DNA from: an uncultured Eubacteriales bacterium
GTDB lineage: Bacteria; Bacillota; Clostridia; Oscillospirales; Oscillospiraceae
Assembly (NCBI GenBank): GCA_900552725.1
Contig: USAT01000031.1
Location: forward strand, 1 to 18,759
Length of the DNA: 18,759 nucleotides
Direction of reading: 5' to 3'
Each line of letters starts with the position of its first letter. Within the stretch, counting starts at the first letter, position 1. Made by a program: the position numbers and the translations under genes. Shown one piece after another: positions 7,736 to 15,506 of this stretch. The notes under the pieces are model-generated. The model made no database searches. It was not told the origin of the DNA and saw only the letters and a list, made by a program, of their open reading frames with translations.

Positions 7736-8116
7736 ATGGCCCATATGGGATTGACCGAGGCGGAGTGGCAGGTGATGGAGTGCCTGTGGGCGGCCGCGCC
7801 CTGGACGGGGCGGGCCATCATCGACGCCCTGCACGAGACCACCGGCTGGAGCCGCAGCACCACGCTGACGCTGCTGCGGCGGCTGGAGGACAAGGGCGCC
7901 GTCAGCGCGGAGAGCGAGGGCGGCGTGAAGCGCTACCGTCCCCAGGTGGCCCGGGAGGACGCGGCGGTGCAGGAGACGGAGCACCTGCTGGAGCGGGTGT
8001 ATCAGGGCAGCGTCAGCATGATGGTCAGTTCGCTGGTGAAGAAGCAGGCACTGTCCCAGGAGGAGATCGGCAAGCTGTACGCCATTTTGCGGGAAGTGGA
8101 GGAAGAGCATGATTGA
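7736..8116 (+). CDS. BlaI/MecI-family transcriptional repressor
   Basis: A 126-residue winged-helix repressor of the penicillinase-repressor family (PF03965). The N-terminal half has the typical LTEAEWQVMECLW (6-18), a helix-turn-helix about 26-55 with TGWSRSTTLTLLRRLEDKGAV, then the wing GGVKRYRP. The C-terminal helices (about 75-125) would be the dimerisation part. ATG at 7736 is preceded by AGGAGGTGA with 8 bases between GGAGG and the start, so an earlier in-frame ATG at 7691 is rejected. Family members bind TACAnnTGTA dyads and leave DNA when cleaved after a partner M56 protease senses a ligand. The partner gene follows directly, overlapping by 8 bases. The promoter carries matching dyads, so autoregulation is inferred. 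The physiological signal is unknown. Confidence 0.93.
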   Translation: MAHMGLTEAEWQVMECLWAAAPWTGRAIIDALHETTGWSRSTTLTLLRRLEDKGAVSAESEGGVKRYRPQVAREDAAVQETEHLLERVYQGSVSMMVSSLVKKQALSQEEIGKLYAILREVEEEHD

Positions 8117-10565
8117 ATGGGTGGTATCCTCGTGTATTCTCATCCTTGCGGTGATCGCCCTGCGGTATCTGCTGCGGGGGAAAATCAGCCTGCGGCTGCA
8201 ATACGCCCTGTGGCTGCTGGTGCTGGCGCGGCTGCTGATCCCCGTCAGCTTCGGCAGCACGGATATCAGCGTCATGTCGGTGGTGGAAAAGGCCCCGGCG
8301 GTACAGGCGGTGGAGAGCGTCCGGGATGTGGACACCATCTGGCAGGCGGACAACGGCTCTGTGCAGGGTCTCCCCGCCGGAGCGGCGGCGGACAACGCAC
8401 CGCTGCAGATCGCGCCCCGTACCACCAGTGACGACCAGTTCAGCCGTATGTCCAGCGCTCTGACCCTCCGCAAGGTGCTGCTGCCGGTATGGTGGTGCGG
8501 CGCGGCGGTGACGCTGCTGGTGTTCCTGACCGCCAACCTTTGTTTTGCCGCGCGGCTGCGGAAAAGCCGCCGTCCCCTGATAGTGGAGGGCGCTTCCCTG
8601 CCGGTCTATGTGGCGCGGGAACGGGCGGTGCCGTGCCTGTTCGGCCTGTTCCGCCCCGCCGTCTATGTGACCCCGGAGGCAGCGGAGGACGGCACGCTGC
8701 TGCGCCACACGGTGGCCCATGAGACCACCCATTTCCGTCAGGGTGACCATGTGTGGGCGCTGCTGCGGACGGTGTGTCTGGCGCTGCACTGGTGGAACCC
8801 GCTGGTGTGGTGGGCGGCGAAGCTGTCCCGTCAGGACGGTGAGCTGGCCTGTGACGAGGCCACCATCCGCGCCCTGGGCGAGGGGGAGCGGGCCGCCTAT
8901 GGCCGCACGCTGATCCGCATGGCCTGCGGCCGGGGCGCAAGCCCCCTGCTGACGGCCACCACCATGGACGGCGGCAAGACCAGCCTCCACGAGCGGATCG
9001 TCCTGCTGGCCAAGAAGCCCCGGACGGCGGCATTGGCCGCCATCGCGCTGGTGCTGGCCGCGGCGCTGTGCGTGGGCTGTACGTTTACGGGGGCGAAGAA
9101 GAATGAAGTGTCCGCCGATCTGGGTCCTATTGCCGCCATGATGGCGGAACTGACGGTGGATGATGTCGCCGACTGGGATGTGACGGAGTATCCCAATATC
9201 ACCCTAGGCCGTCTGGTGACGGCTATGAACGATGCCGCCGCGTATGAAATTACGGATGAGGAAGCGCTGGGCTATGAGCAGGACGGACAGGAGTGGTTTG
9301 TTTCCGTGCATATCAGCGGCGGCCCCTATCTGATGCTGGACTGCGGCAATGTGGGCGGGATCGTACATGTCACCAATATCAGCGCAGCGGCATCGTCAGC
9401 CTATCCGGTGGATCAGGAGATTGATGCCTATTTCCGCCATGATACCCTCTACGATCTGATCCGCCACGCCTATGAGGACGGTATGACCCTTCGGGAGCGG
9501 ATGGCCTCTGTGGAGCCGGAGGACTTGGGCGAGATCAGCCCGTACTTATATCCGCAGGTGACCGTGCAGCAAGTGATCGACGCGCTGCACGGCGCGGCCG
9601 CCAAGCAGATCACGGAGGGGGAGGCCGCAGCTGCCGGATATCCTGTGGGCGACTCGGCCATGTGGCGGCTGGAGACCTATCTCGGCCAGCTTAAGATCGG
9701 GTGCAATTTGCAGGAGAACATCGTCTGTGTGCGGTTCGACGGGAATGACAAGGGGTATTTCCGGGATAAGACCCTCTATGACCTTGTGCGCCACAGCCGG
9801 GACTATGACGAGTTCATCGATCAGGCATCCTATGAGGAGTTCAAGCCCCAGATCGACGCGGTGATGCAGCAGACGCTGGATAATTACGCCACCAATCCCG
9901 GCAAATTTACCGCCTATCAGCTGACCCGCTTTACCAAGGTGTGGCAGTATGCCACCGGAGACGGCAACCGGGCGGATGTGTACCGGTTCGACTACGCTCT
10001 TATGCCCGAAAAGCCGTTGGAGATCGGTTGGGCGGGCGGTGCGTATCTGGACAGTCAGATGCGGATGCAGGGCCTCGCCGACTGCGGCAATGTGGTGGCC
10101 CGGTATCAGGGCGACACCCTGCTGGAACTGGTGTTCATGGGCAATGACAACAGCTATGTGCCCTCCTTTGGGGAGGACTGGGACTGGGCCAACGGTATGC
10201 TGGCCGCCATGGAGCAGGCCGCCTCCGCCCCCACGCTGACCACCGAAACGTTTTCCATTCAGGGGCTGAAGGTGGAGGTGAGCAATGTGTGCCTGACCAA
10301 AAAGGGCACCGTGCGGGAGGATGCGTTTCAGGTTTTTGAAAACGACGTTTTTGTGGTCTATCCCGGCGCGGTGCTGACGGTGCTGGAAGCGCCGACCTTC
10401 CGGGACACCGACGGTGTGGAGCATGGAGATTTCGTTTACTATTCCCACGGCGGCGCCCAGCAGCTGGAGCTGTGGCCCGGCATGACGGTGGCGGTCGAAG
10501 ATGGCTCCGCCATTGTGAATGATAGCTTCGGCGTTCTGGTTTTCCAGATGTACAGCGGTATGTAA
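8109..10565 (+). CDS. M56 (BlaR1-like) membrane metallopeptidase with an unrecognised large ectodomain
   Basis: An 818-residue sensor-protease, probably the partner of the upstream repressor. Membrane segments are seen at about 7-23, 30-47, 124-147, 214-237 and 307-325. The zinc protease motif is HETTH (204-208), with the later ELACDEA (246-251, E246 and D249/E250) and WWNPLVWW (228-235) typical of M56. A lipobox-like LCVGC (320-324) ends the last membrane helix. The remaining 490 or so residues should lie outside the cell. They are not a penicillin-binding domain: two related modules are seen (YPNITLGRLV at 361 to TLYDLIRHAYED at 446-457; YPQVTVQQVI at 481 to TLYDLVRHSRDY at 555-566), then a third part with DCGNV at 658-662 echoing DCGNV at 411-415, and a C-terminal beta-rich part (710-818). 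GGAGG precedes the ATG. The ligand is unknown. Confidence 0.88.
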   Translation: MIEWVVSSCILILAVIALRYLLRGKISLRLQYALWLLVLARLLIPVSFGSTDISVMSVVEKAPAVQAVESVRDVDTIWQADNGSVQGLPAGAAADNAPLQIAPRTTSDDQFSRMSSALTLRKVLLPVWWCGAAVTLLVFLTANLCFAARLRKSRRPLIVEGASLPVYVARERAVPCLFGLFRPAVYVTPEAAEDGTLLRHTVAHETTHFRQGDHVWALLRTVCLALHWWNPLVWWAAKLSRQDGELACDEATIRALGEGERAAYGRTLIRMACGRGASPLLTATTMDGGKTSLHERIVLLAKKPRTAALAAIALVLAAALCVGCTFTGAKKNEVSADLGPIAAMMAELTVDDVADWDVTEYPNITLGRLVTAMNDAAAYEITDEEALGYEQDGQEWFVSVHISGGPYLMLDCGNVGGIVHVTNISAAASSAYPVDQEIDAYFRHDTLYDLIRHAYEDGMTLRERMASVEPEDLGEISPYLYPQVTVQQVIDALHGAAAKQITEGEAAAAGYPVGDSAMWRLETYLGQLKIGCNLQENIVCVRFDGNDKGYFRDKTLYDLVRHSRDYDEFIDQASYEEFKPQIDAVMQQTLDNYATNPGKFTAYQLTRFTKVWQYATGDGNRADVYRFDYALMPEKPLEIGWAGGAYLDSQMRMQGLADCGNVVARYQGDTLLELVFMGNDNSYVPSFGEDWDWANGMLAAMEQAASAPTLTTETFSIQGLKVEVSNVCLTKKGTVREDAFQVFENDVFVVYPGAVLTVLEAPTFRDTDGVEHGDFVYYSHGGAQQLELWPGMTVAVEDGSAIVNDSFGVLVFQMYSGM

Positions 10566-10606
10566 GCATAAAAAGAGACCGGTCAAAGACCGGTCTCTTT
10601 TTATGC
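10566..10606. terminator. Bidirectional intrinsic terminator between the M56 gene and the MATE gene
   Basis: A perfect 18-bp inverted repeat (arms 10566-10583 and 10589-10606) with loop CAAAG. The upper stem is GC-rich (AGAGACCGGT) and the lower stem is AAAAA/TTTTT, giving a T run on both strands. It starts one base after the M56 gene's stop codon, and the stop codon of the convergent MATE gene lies inside the right arm. Confidence 0.93.
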
Positions 10607-11962
10607 TTTTTCCGGCTTGGCGTCGAAGCCGTCCTGCCAGTGGGAGAAGCGGAAGTACAGAAAATAGATCACCGAGCTGAGAGCCCAGGTGAGGGGATAC
10701 GCCCAATAGACGTAGACGATCTGGTGGAACAGGCGCATCATCAGCATGATGTACAGGATGCGGATGACGCACCAGATGGACAGCATGATGGCCATGGGGA
10801 CGAAGGCCTTGCCCGCGCCGCGGCAGACGCTGGCCACCGCGTGGGAGAAGGCCAGCAGGAAGTAAAAGAGCGAGATGGTGCGGGTCTCCAGCACGCCCAG
10901 GGCCAGCACCGCCGGCGTTTTGGAGAACAGGCCGATCAGCGCCGGAGCGGTCAGATACGTCAGTATGCCGATGACCTCGGCAATGATGGGCGCCGCCAGG
11001 ATGCCGAACCGCGCACCACGGCGGGCCCGCTCCTTCTGTCCCGCGCCCAGGTTCTGGCTGACGTAGGTGGTGATGGCCATGGAGAAGCTGGTGACCGGCA
11101 GGAAGGCGAAGCCCTCGATCTTGGAGTACGCGCCGTAGGCCGCCATGGCGTCCTTGCCGAAGGAGTTGATGTTGGTCTGCACCACCACATTGGCCAGGGC
11201 GATGACGGAGTTCTGCACCCCGGCGGGCAGGCCGTAGCGCAGGATCTCCCGCAGCAGCGCGCCGTCGATCCGCAGGGCGCTCCAGCGGAGCTGGAAGATG
11301 GTGCCCTTCTTGGTCAGGTGCAGCAGGCACAGCACCACACTGACCGCCTGGGAGACGATGGTGGCGACGGCTGCCGACCATACGCCCCAGCGGAACGCAC
11401 CCACAAACAGCAGGTCAAGGGCAATGTTGGTGAGGGACGAGACGATCAGGTAGTACAGGGGGCGGCGGCTGTCGCCCAGGGCGTTCATGATGCCGGTGAA
11501 GGTGTTGTACATAACCACCGTGCCGATCCCGGCAAAGTAGCAGCGGAAGTAGCTGACAGCGTCGGCCATCACCTGGGGGTCGGTCTCCATCCACCGCAGC
11601 AGCGTGGGGGTGAAGCCCACGCCCACGGCGGTGAGGAAGATGCTGCTGAACAGGCCCAGCAGCACCGTGGTGTGGATGGTGCGGGACACCCGGTCATAGT
11701 CCCCCGCGCCGAAATAGCGGGAGATGGCCACGCCCGCGCCGGTGGCCGCACCGGCGAAGAAGCTGACCATCAGGAACACCAGCGGGCCCGAGGCGCTGAC
11801 GGCGGCCAGGGCGTTATCCCCCAGGAACTTGCTGACGATCAGCGCGTCGGCGGTGTTATAGAGCTGCTGAAAGAGCTGGCTGAGAAAAATCGGGACGGCA
11901 AACACGCTGATGAGATGCCAGGGAACGCCGTGGGTCATGTCCTTGGTTCCGGCGGACGCCAT
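10601..11962 (-). CDS. MATE-family efflux transporter
   Basis: A 453-residue multidrug and toxin extrusion transporter with about twelve membrane segments. MATE pumps export cationic drugs or metabolites using a Na+ or H+ gradient. The two-fold internal symmetry is visible: FLSQLFQQLYNTADALIVSKFLG (about 27-49) in the first half and GVQNSVIALANVVVQTNINSFG in the second. GTATGAGVAISRYFGAGDY-like loops, here GAATGAGVAISRYFGAGDY, are also typical. The N-terminus (MASAGTKDMTHGVPWHLISVFAVPIF) matches the VmrA/DinF-like bacterial branch. AGGAG lies 9 bases before the ATG. The gene is co-directional with trkH upstream, separated by 77 bases that hold a hairpin, and convergent with the M56 gene. The substrate cannot be told from sequence. 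Confidence 0.93.
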   Translation of the reverse strand: MASAGTKDMTHGVPWHLISVFAVPIFLSQLFQQLYNTADALIVSKFLGDNALAAVSASGPLVFLMVSFFAGAATGAGVAISRYFGAGDYDRVSRTIHTTVLLGLFSSIFLTAVGVGFTPTLLRWMETDPQVMADAVSYFRCYFAGIGTVVMYNTFTGIMNALGDSRRPLYYLIVSSLTNIALDLLFVGAFRWGVWSAAVATIVSQAVSVVLCLLHLTKKGTIFQLRWSALRIDGALLREILRYGLPAGVQNSVIALANVVVQTNINSFGKDAMAAYGAYSKIEGFAFLPVTSFSMAITTYVSQNLGAGQKERARRGARFGILAAPIIAEVIGILTYLTAPALIGLFSKTPAVLALGVLETRTISLFYFLLAFSHAVASVCRGAGKAFVPMAIMLSIWCVIRILYIMLMMRLFHQIVYVYWAYPLTWALSSVIYFLYFRFSHWQDGFDAKPEKA

Positions 11963-12006
11963 GGGATCACGCTCCTTTCGATGGAAGAAAATTCTGCGGC
12001 AAGATA

Positions 12007-12033
12007 AGCGCCCAGACCTTGTGTCTGAGCGCT
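12007..12033. terminator. Hairpin between trkH and the MATE gene, weak terminator candidate
   Basis: Arms AGCGCCCAGAC (12007-12017) and GTCTGAGCGCT (12023-12033) form an 11-bp stem with one G-T mismatch and a 5-base loop. On the trkH strand it begins just after the stop codon but is followed only by TATCTT, a poor T tract. On the plus strand it is followed by CGATTTTTATTTATT. It may attenuate rather than end trkH transcription, letting some transcript reach the MATE gene. Confidence 0.5.
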
Positions 12034-12039
12034 CGATTT

Positions 12040-13485
12040 TTATTTATTGCGCCAGGTGGAGGGGCTCAGCAGCACCAGCAGGGGCATCAGCTCCAGACGG
12101 CCCATCAGCATGATGAGGGTCAGCACCAGCTTGCTGAACCAGGAGAGGGGCGCGAAGTTGGCCATGGGGCCAAGAGCGCCCAGGGACGGGCCCACGTTGC
12201 TGACGCAGGTCAGGGAGGCCACGAAGGACTCCGTAAAGCCCAGCACGTCCAGGGAGACCACCAGCGTACCGGCCATCAGCACCAGCAGATACGCCACCTG
12301 GAACATATGGGCGGAGGTGACGGCCCGCTCGTCCACGCTCTGGCCGTCCATGGTGATGACGGACACCCGGTTGGGGTGGATGATGTGATCCAGCTCACGC
12401 CGCAGGCTCTTCACCTGCAGCATCAACCGGCTGACCTTCATGCCGCCCGCGGTGGAACCGGCGCAGCCGCCCACATACATCAGCAGCACCAGAATACAGC
12501 GACTGAAGGTGGGCCACAGGGTGAAGTCCTTGGTGGCGTAGCCGGTGGTGCTCATGATGGTGGTGGCCTGAAAGGCGGCGTCCTTGGCCGACTCGTACCA
12601 GCCCTGCCCCAGCTCCACATGCAGGTCAACGCAGATGAGAGTGATGGTGATGGCCAAAATCAGCAGATACCACCGCAGCTCCTCGCTGCGCAGGGCGTCC
12701 TTGATCCGTCCCCGGACAACGGCGTACAGCAGCGAGAAATTGATGCCCGCCAGAAACGTAAAGACGATGATCACCCATGTGATGGCGTCTGATTGATAGG
12801 AGGAGATGGAGGTGTTGCGGACAGAGAAGCCGCCGGTGGCCATGGTGGTAAAGGCGTGGTTCACCGCGTCGAACCAGGACATGCCCGCGATCCGCAGCGC
12901 CACGGCCTCCGCCGCCGTCAGCACGATATAGATGGTGTAGAGGATCTTGGCGGTGCCGCCCACACGGGGCACCAGCTTGGACTTGATGGGGCCGGGGCTT
13001 TCCGCCTTCATCAGGTAGTAGGCGCCGTCGCCCAGATGGGGCGTCAGGGCAAGGAACAGCACCAGAACGCCCATGCCGCCCATCCACTGGGTCTCGCTGC
13101 GCCAGAAGAGGATGCTGGGCGGCATGGTCTCCACCGAGTCCAGAATGGTGGCGCCGGTGGTGGTCAGGCCGGAGGCCGTCTCAAACAGGGCGTCCACAAA
13201 TGAGGGGATGGTGTCCGACAGCAGGTACGGAAACGCACCCAGCAGCGTCAGCGCCACCCAGGCCAGCGCCACGGCGGCATAGCCGTCCCGGCCCTGCATC
13301 CGCATACGGGTCACCGGCACCAGATAGGCCAGTGAGCCCAGAATACCGCACAGCAGCGCCGAGGAGAGAAACGCCTCCCAGCAGCCGTCGCCATATCCCA
13401 GGCTTACCAGCAGAGGCAGCAGCATAAAGCCCGCCTCCACCCACAGGATATAGCCCACCGTGCGGGTGATCAATCGAATGTTCAT
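12040..13485 (-). CDS. trkH: TrkH/KtrB-family potassium uptake protein
   Basis: A 481-residue K+-translocating subunit with four M1-P-M2 repeats. The selectivity-filter loops are visible as SGLTTTGAT (105-113), TMATGGFS (214-221), TIMSTTGYAT (309-318) and SNVGPSLGA (429-437), each with the conserved glycine. The motif VGGCAGSTAGGMKVSR (338-353) before the last repeat is typical of TrkH. Such proteins usually need a cytosolic RCK subunit (TrkA/KtrA); none is in the window. The start ATG has GAGGTAACG upstream, and a near-consensus promoter follows further upstream. It is divergent from the DUF6512-like gene and from the V-ATPase operon beyond it. In Enterococcus hirae a KtrB-like protein (NtpJ) is encoded with the V-ATPase, so a shared role in Na+/K+ balance is possible. 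Confidence 0.94.
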   Translation of the reverse strand: MNIRLITRTVGYILWVEAGFMLLPLLVSLGYGDGCWEAFLSSALLCGILGSLAYLVPVTRMRMQGRDGYAAVALAWVALTLLGAFPYLLSDTIPSFVDALFETASGLTTTGATILDSVETMPPSILFWRSETQWMGGMGVLVLFLALTPHLGDGAYYLMKAESPGPIKSKLVPRVGGTAKILYTIYIVLTAAEAVALRIAGMSWFDAVNHAFTTMATGGFSVRNTSISSYQSDAITWVIIVFTFLAGINFSLLYAVVRGRIKDALRSEELRWYLLILAITITLICVDLHVELGQGWYESAKDAAFQATTIMSTTGYATKDFTLWPTFSRCILVLLMYVGGCAGSTAGGMKVSRLMLQVKSLRRELDHIIHPNRVSVITMDGQSVDERAVTSAHMFQVAYLLVLMAGTLVVSLDVLGFTESFVASLTCVSNVGPSLGALGPMANFAPLSWFSKLVLTLIMLMGRLELMPLLVLLSPSTWRNK

Positions 13486-13530
13486 GAAATACGTTACCTC
13501 TTTGGTTCAAAAAGATAGGCAGTTATGGGT

Positions 13531-13560
13531 ATTATATCCCCTCCCGCCGGAGGCTGTCAA
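13531..13560 (-). promoter_or_regulatory. Near-consensus promoter of trkH
   Basis: On the minus strand: TTGACA (13560-13555), an 18-base spacer and TATAAT (13536-13531), both boxes perfect. The spacer contains the dyad CCTCC-GGCG-GGAGG (13552-13539), a possible operator. A weak plus-strand promoter for the divergent gene (TTCAAA at 13506-13511, TATTAT at 13530-13535) would share the same -10 region. Confidence 0.8.
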
Positions 13561-13617
13561 GCCTAACGGGTTCTTTACCGGCGGCGGCATGCATAGGGAT
13601 AGAGAGATGATATGAAA

Positions 13618-13623
13618 AAGGAG
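13618..13623 (+). promoter_or_regulatory. Shine-Dalgarno site deciding the start of the DUF6512-like gene
   Basis: AAGGAG leaves 8 bases to the ATG at 13632 but only 2 bases to the in-frame ATG at 13626, so the downstream ATG is preferred. Confidence 0.6.
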
Positions 13624-13631
13624 CGATGCCC

Positions 13632-14135
13632 ATGTTCCGGAAGCTGCGCTATCTCTGGGCCTTCCTGCTGGCGGCGGCCGCCGCCGTGCTGCTTCGGGGA
13701 CTGGCCCAGGCCCTCCCCTGCCCTGCCACGGAGGTGCTCTCCCCCATGAACGAGAGCCCCTGGGAGCTGGGCAAGCTGGTATTCTGGCCGTACCTGGCCG
13801 CGGCGCTGCTGCTGTGGCGGCTGGAGCCGGAGGACGGCACCTCCCGTGGCGGACACTGTGCCGCCCTGCTGGCCGCCACGGCGCTGATGATTCTATTATG
13901 CCGGCTTCTGTGGGGCGTCATGCCCCTGTGGCTGCTGTTTTCCGCCGCCGCGGCAGGCGGCATGGCGCTGTATCACTTTCTGCTGCGCCGCCGTCTGCGG
14001 GGCGGTGAGCTGGTGTGGTATCTGCTGGCCATCCTGATGGGGGTGGCGTATCTGATCCTGACGGCGCTGCCCCTGACGGGCGGCATTTTTCTCGATCCCC
14101 GTGACGCGGCGGTCATGGGGGTGATACCGTTTTAG
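13632..14135 (+). CDS. Small polytopic membrane protein, DUF6512-like
   Basis: A 167-residue hydrophobic protein with about five membrane segments (roughly 8-28, 45-62, 77-94, 97-115, 128-148). From memory of the family, the segment LSPMNESPWELGKLVFWPYL (36-55) resembles the P-V-N-E-S-x-W-E-x-x-K-L core of DUF6512 proteins, and PLTGGIFLDPRD near the C-terminus resembles their ending. No biochemical function is known to me. It lies between the divergent trkH and the V-ATPase operon, on the same strand as the latter but separated from it by a terminator hairpin, so probably a single-gene unit. An assignment to another uncharacterised membrane family is possible. Confidence 0.7.
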   Translation: MFRKLRYLWAFLLAAAAAVLLRGLAQALPCPATEVLSPMNESPWELGKLVFWPYLAAALLLWRLEPEDGTSRGGHCAALLAATALMILLCRLLWGVMPLWLLFSAAAAGGMALYHFLLRRRLRGGELVWYLLAILMGVAYLILTALPLTGGIFLDPRDAAVMGVIPF

Positions 14136-14159
14136 GTATCACCCTCATGCGCTTTTTTT
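14119..14159 (+). terminator. Intrinsic terminator after the DUF6512-like gene
   Basis: GGGTGATACC (14119-14128), loop GTTTTA, GGTATCACCC (14135-14144): a perfect 10-bp stem around the gene's TAG stop, followed after 8 bases by seven Ts (14153-14159). The gap between stem and T tract is longer than usual. A second small hairpin, TGCACA / TGTGCA (14159-14164 / 14170-14175) with an all-T loop, follows at once and may add to termination. Confidence 0.65.
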
Positions 14160-14175
14160 GCACATTTTTTGTGCA

Positions 14176-14406
14176 TTTGGTCCGTTTTGACTATAGCATC
14201 TGTACAGGGAGTCTGCTAAGATACAGGCATGGCAAGGGCCGGGATACCCGGCGGCTTTTGTGTACCGTGACGGAAAGCGTACCATTAGAAATTCAAATGA
14301 CAGATTCTGTAAATAATATTGCAAACTGCAAGATTCATTATTATAATATAATACAGACAATACTTGTAAGAATAATCATAAAACTCAAATAAGAAGGTGA
14401 ACGTGT
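14176..14406 (+). promoter_or_regulatory. AT-rich upstream region of the V-ATPase operon
   Basis: No gene is supported here. A promoter is seen near the operon: TTGCAA (14319-14324), 17-base spacer, TATAAT (14342-14347), about 60 bases before the subunit E ATG. An 11-bp palindrome ACAGATTCTGT (14300-14310) lies just upstream of its -35. Further up are an extended -10 candidate TGCTAAGAT (14214-14222) and a compact GC hairpin GCCGGG-ATA-CCCGGC (14238-14252) followed by GGCTTTTG, which could be a short leader attenuator. The region is much richer in A and T than its surroundings, especially from 14280. Confidence 0.6.
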
Positions 14407-14967
14407 ATGGAACTTCAGATTCAGGATCTTGTTTCTTCCATCAAAAAGGACGGCATCGACAGCGCCAATCAGGAGGCTGCCGCTATCCTGGCCGACGCCC
14501 GGAAGCAGGCCGACGCCATTGTGGCCGACGCGAAGGCGGAGGCGGACAAGCTGCGCGGCGACGCCAGGGCGGAGATTGAGGTGTTCAAGAGCAGCGCCCA
14601 GCTGGACGCCCAGCAGGCCAAGCGGGACGCGGTGCTGGCCTTCCGCCAGGAGATTCAGAGGGAGTATGAAAAGCTGCTGTCTGCTGATGTGGGCAAGGCG
14701 CTGGATCAGCAGGCGCTGGTGAAGCTCATTCAGGCCGCCGTGCAGGGCGAGGACGTCGCCGCCTATACCGTGGAGGTGGGGCAGGTGACGGACGGCCTGC
14801 GCCAGGAGCTGGCCCAGGAGCTGAAGGCCGGGCTGGAGATCCGCCCCTCCAAGAAGGTGGGCGCGGGCTTCCGTCTGGCCGCCAAGGACGGCTCCGGCTA
14901 CTTCGACTGCTCGGAGCAGGAGATCGCGGAGATGCTGATGCCCTTCTTCCGGGATACCCGCCTGTAA
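14407..14967 (+). CDS. atpE: V/A-type ATPase peripheral stalk subunit E
   Basis: A 186-residue protein: residues about 10-95 form a long charged, alanine-rich helix (ADARKQADAIVADAKAEADK, then RREI-like QREYEKL) suited to a peripheral-stalk coiled coil. The rest is a small globular domain ending in AGLEIRPSKKVGAGFRLAAKDGSGYFDCSEQEIAEML, which matches the C-terminal fold of V/A-ATPase E subunits. E links the catalytic A3B3 head to the membrane part and resists rotation. AGGTGA lies 6 bases before the ATG. It is the first gene of the operon, 12 bases before the DUF2764 gene. The family is poorly conserved, so the call rests partly on position. Confidence 0.87.
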   Translation: MELQIQDLVSSIKKDGIDSANQEAAAILADARKQADAIVADAKAEADKLRGDARAEIEVFKSSAQLDAQQAKRDAVLAFRQEIQREYEKLLSADVGKALDQQALVKLIQAAVQGEDVAAYTVEVGQVTDGLRQELAQELKAGLEIRPSKKVGAGFRLAAKDGSGYFDCSEQEIAEMLMPFFRDTRL

Positions 14968-14979
14968 GGGGGTGCCGCT

Positions 14980-15504
14980 GTGGCTTCCTATTACTATCTG
15001 ATCTCCAGCCTGCCCATGCTGAAAGCCCAGGGGGAGCCTCCCATGGACTACGCCGCATTTCTGGCCATGTGCCAGACGGCGGTGAGCGGCGGGGTCTACC
15101 GGACGCTGGAGACGCTGACGGTGGAATCGGACAAGGGACCGCTGCTGTCGGAATGGGCCGCCTTTTATAAGACCCTGTCCCGTGAGCTGACCTATCAGCG
15201 GAATGTGAAGCTGGGCCGCCCCTGCCCCATCCCCGCCGACCGGGACGCCGCCATCGTGCAGACGGTGACGGCGGCGGTGAACGCCGAGAACCCGCTGGAG
15301 GGCGAGCGGCTTTTGCTGGAGCTGGAATTCCGCCGCCTGGACGATATGGTCGGGCTGCACAATTTCGACGACCACGCCCTGTATGGCTACGCCATGAGGC
15401 TGCGGCTGCTGGAGCGGCAGCGGGGCTTCCGGTACGAGACCGGCAAGCGGGCCTTTGACGGCCTGATGGCCAACATCCGCCAGCAGGTCGCCAGCCTATC
15501 ATGA
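14980..15504 (+). CDS. DUF2764-family protein of V/A-ATPase operon
   Basis: A 174-residue soluble protein beginning MASYYYLISSLPML, the hallmark N-terminus of DUF2764 proteins. These are encoded between subunits E and A in the V-ATPase operons of Bacteroidetes, Spirochaetes and Chlamydiae. The function is not established. The place in the operon, and the absence of C and F genes here, suggest it may replace one of the central-stalk or linker subunits; that is inference. The start is GTG, with AAGGGGG 7 bases upstream. The next gene (A) starts 14 bases after the stop. As I recall, family members in Bacteroidetes and Chlamydiae are longer (around 250-280), so this one may be a compact version. 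C-terminal helices EFRRLDDMVGLHNFDDHALYGYAMRLRLLERQRGF are well formed. Confidence 0.82.
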   Translation: MASYYYLISSLPMLKAQGEPPMDYAAFLAMCQTAVSGGVYRTLETLTVESDKGPLLSEWAAFYKTLSRELTYQRNVKLGRPCPIPADRDAAIVQTVTAAVNAENPLEGERLLLELEFRRLDDMVGLHNFDDHALYGYAMRLRLLERQRGFRYETGKRAFDGLMANIRQQVASLS

Positions 15505-15506
15505 AC

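Noticed and set aside
7694..8536. 280-codon minus-strand frame over the blaI/M56 start
   Set aside because: Shadow of two recognised genes, with no RBS or motif.
14229..14270. Possible 13-codon leader peptide in the V-ATPase upstream region
   Set aside because: No ribosome binding site at usable spacing and no codon bias or known leader pattern. It overlaps the GC hairpin and is probably chance.
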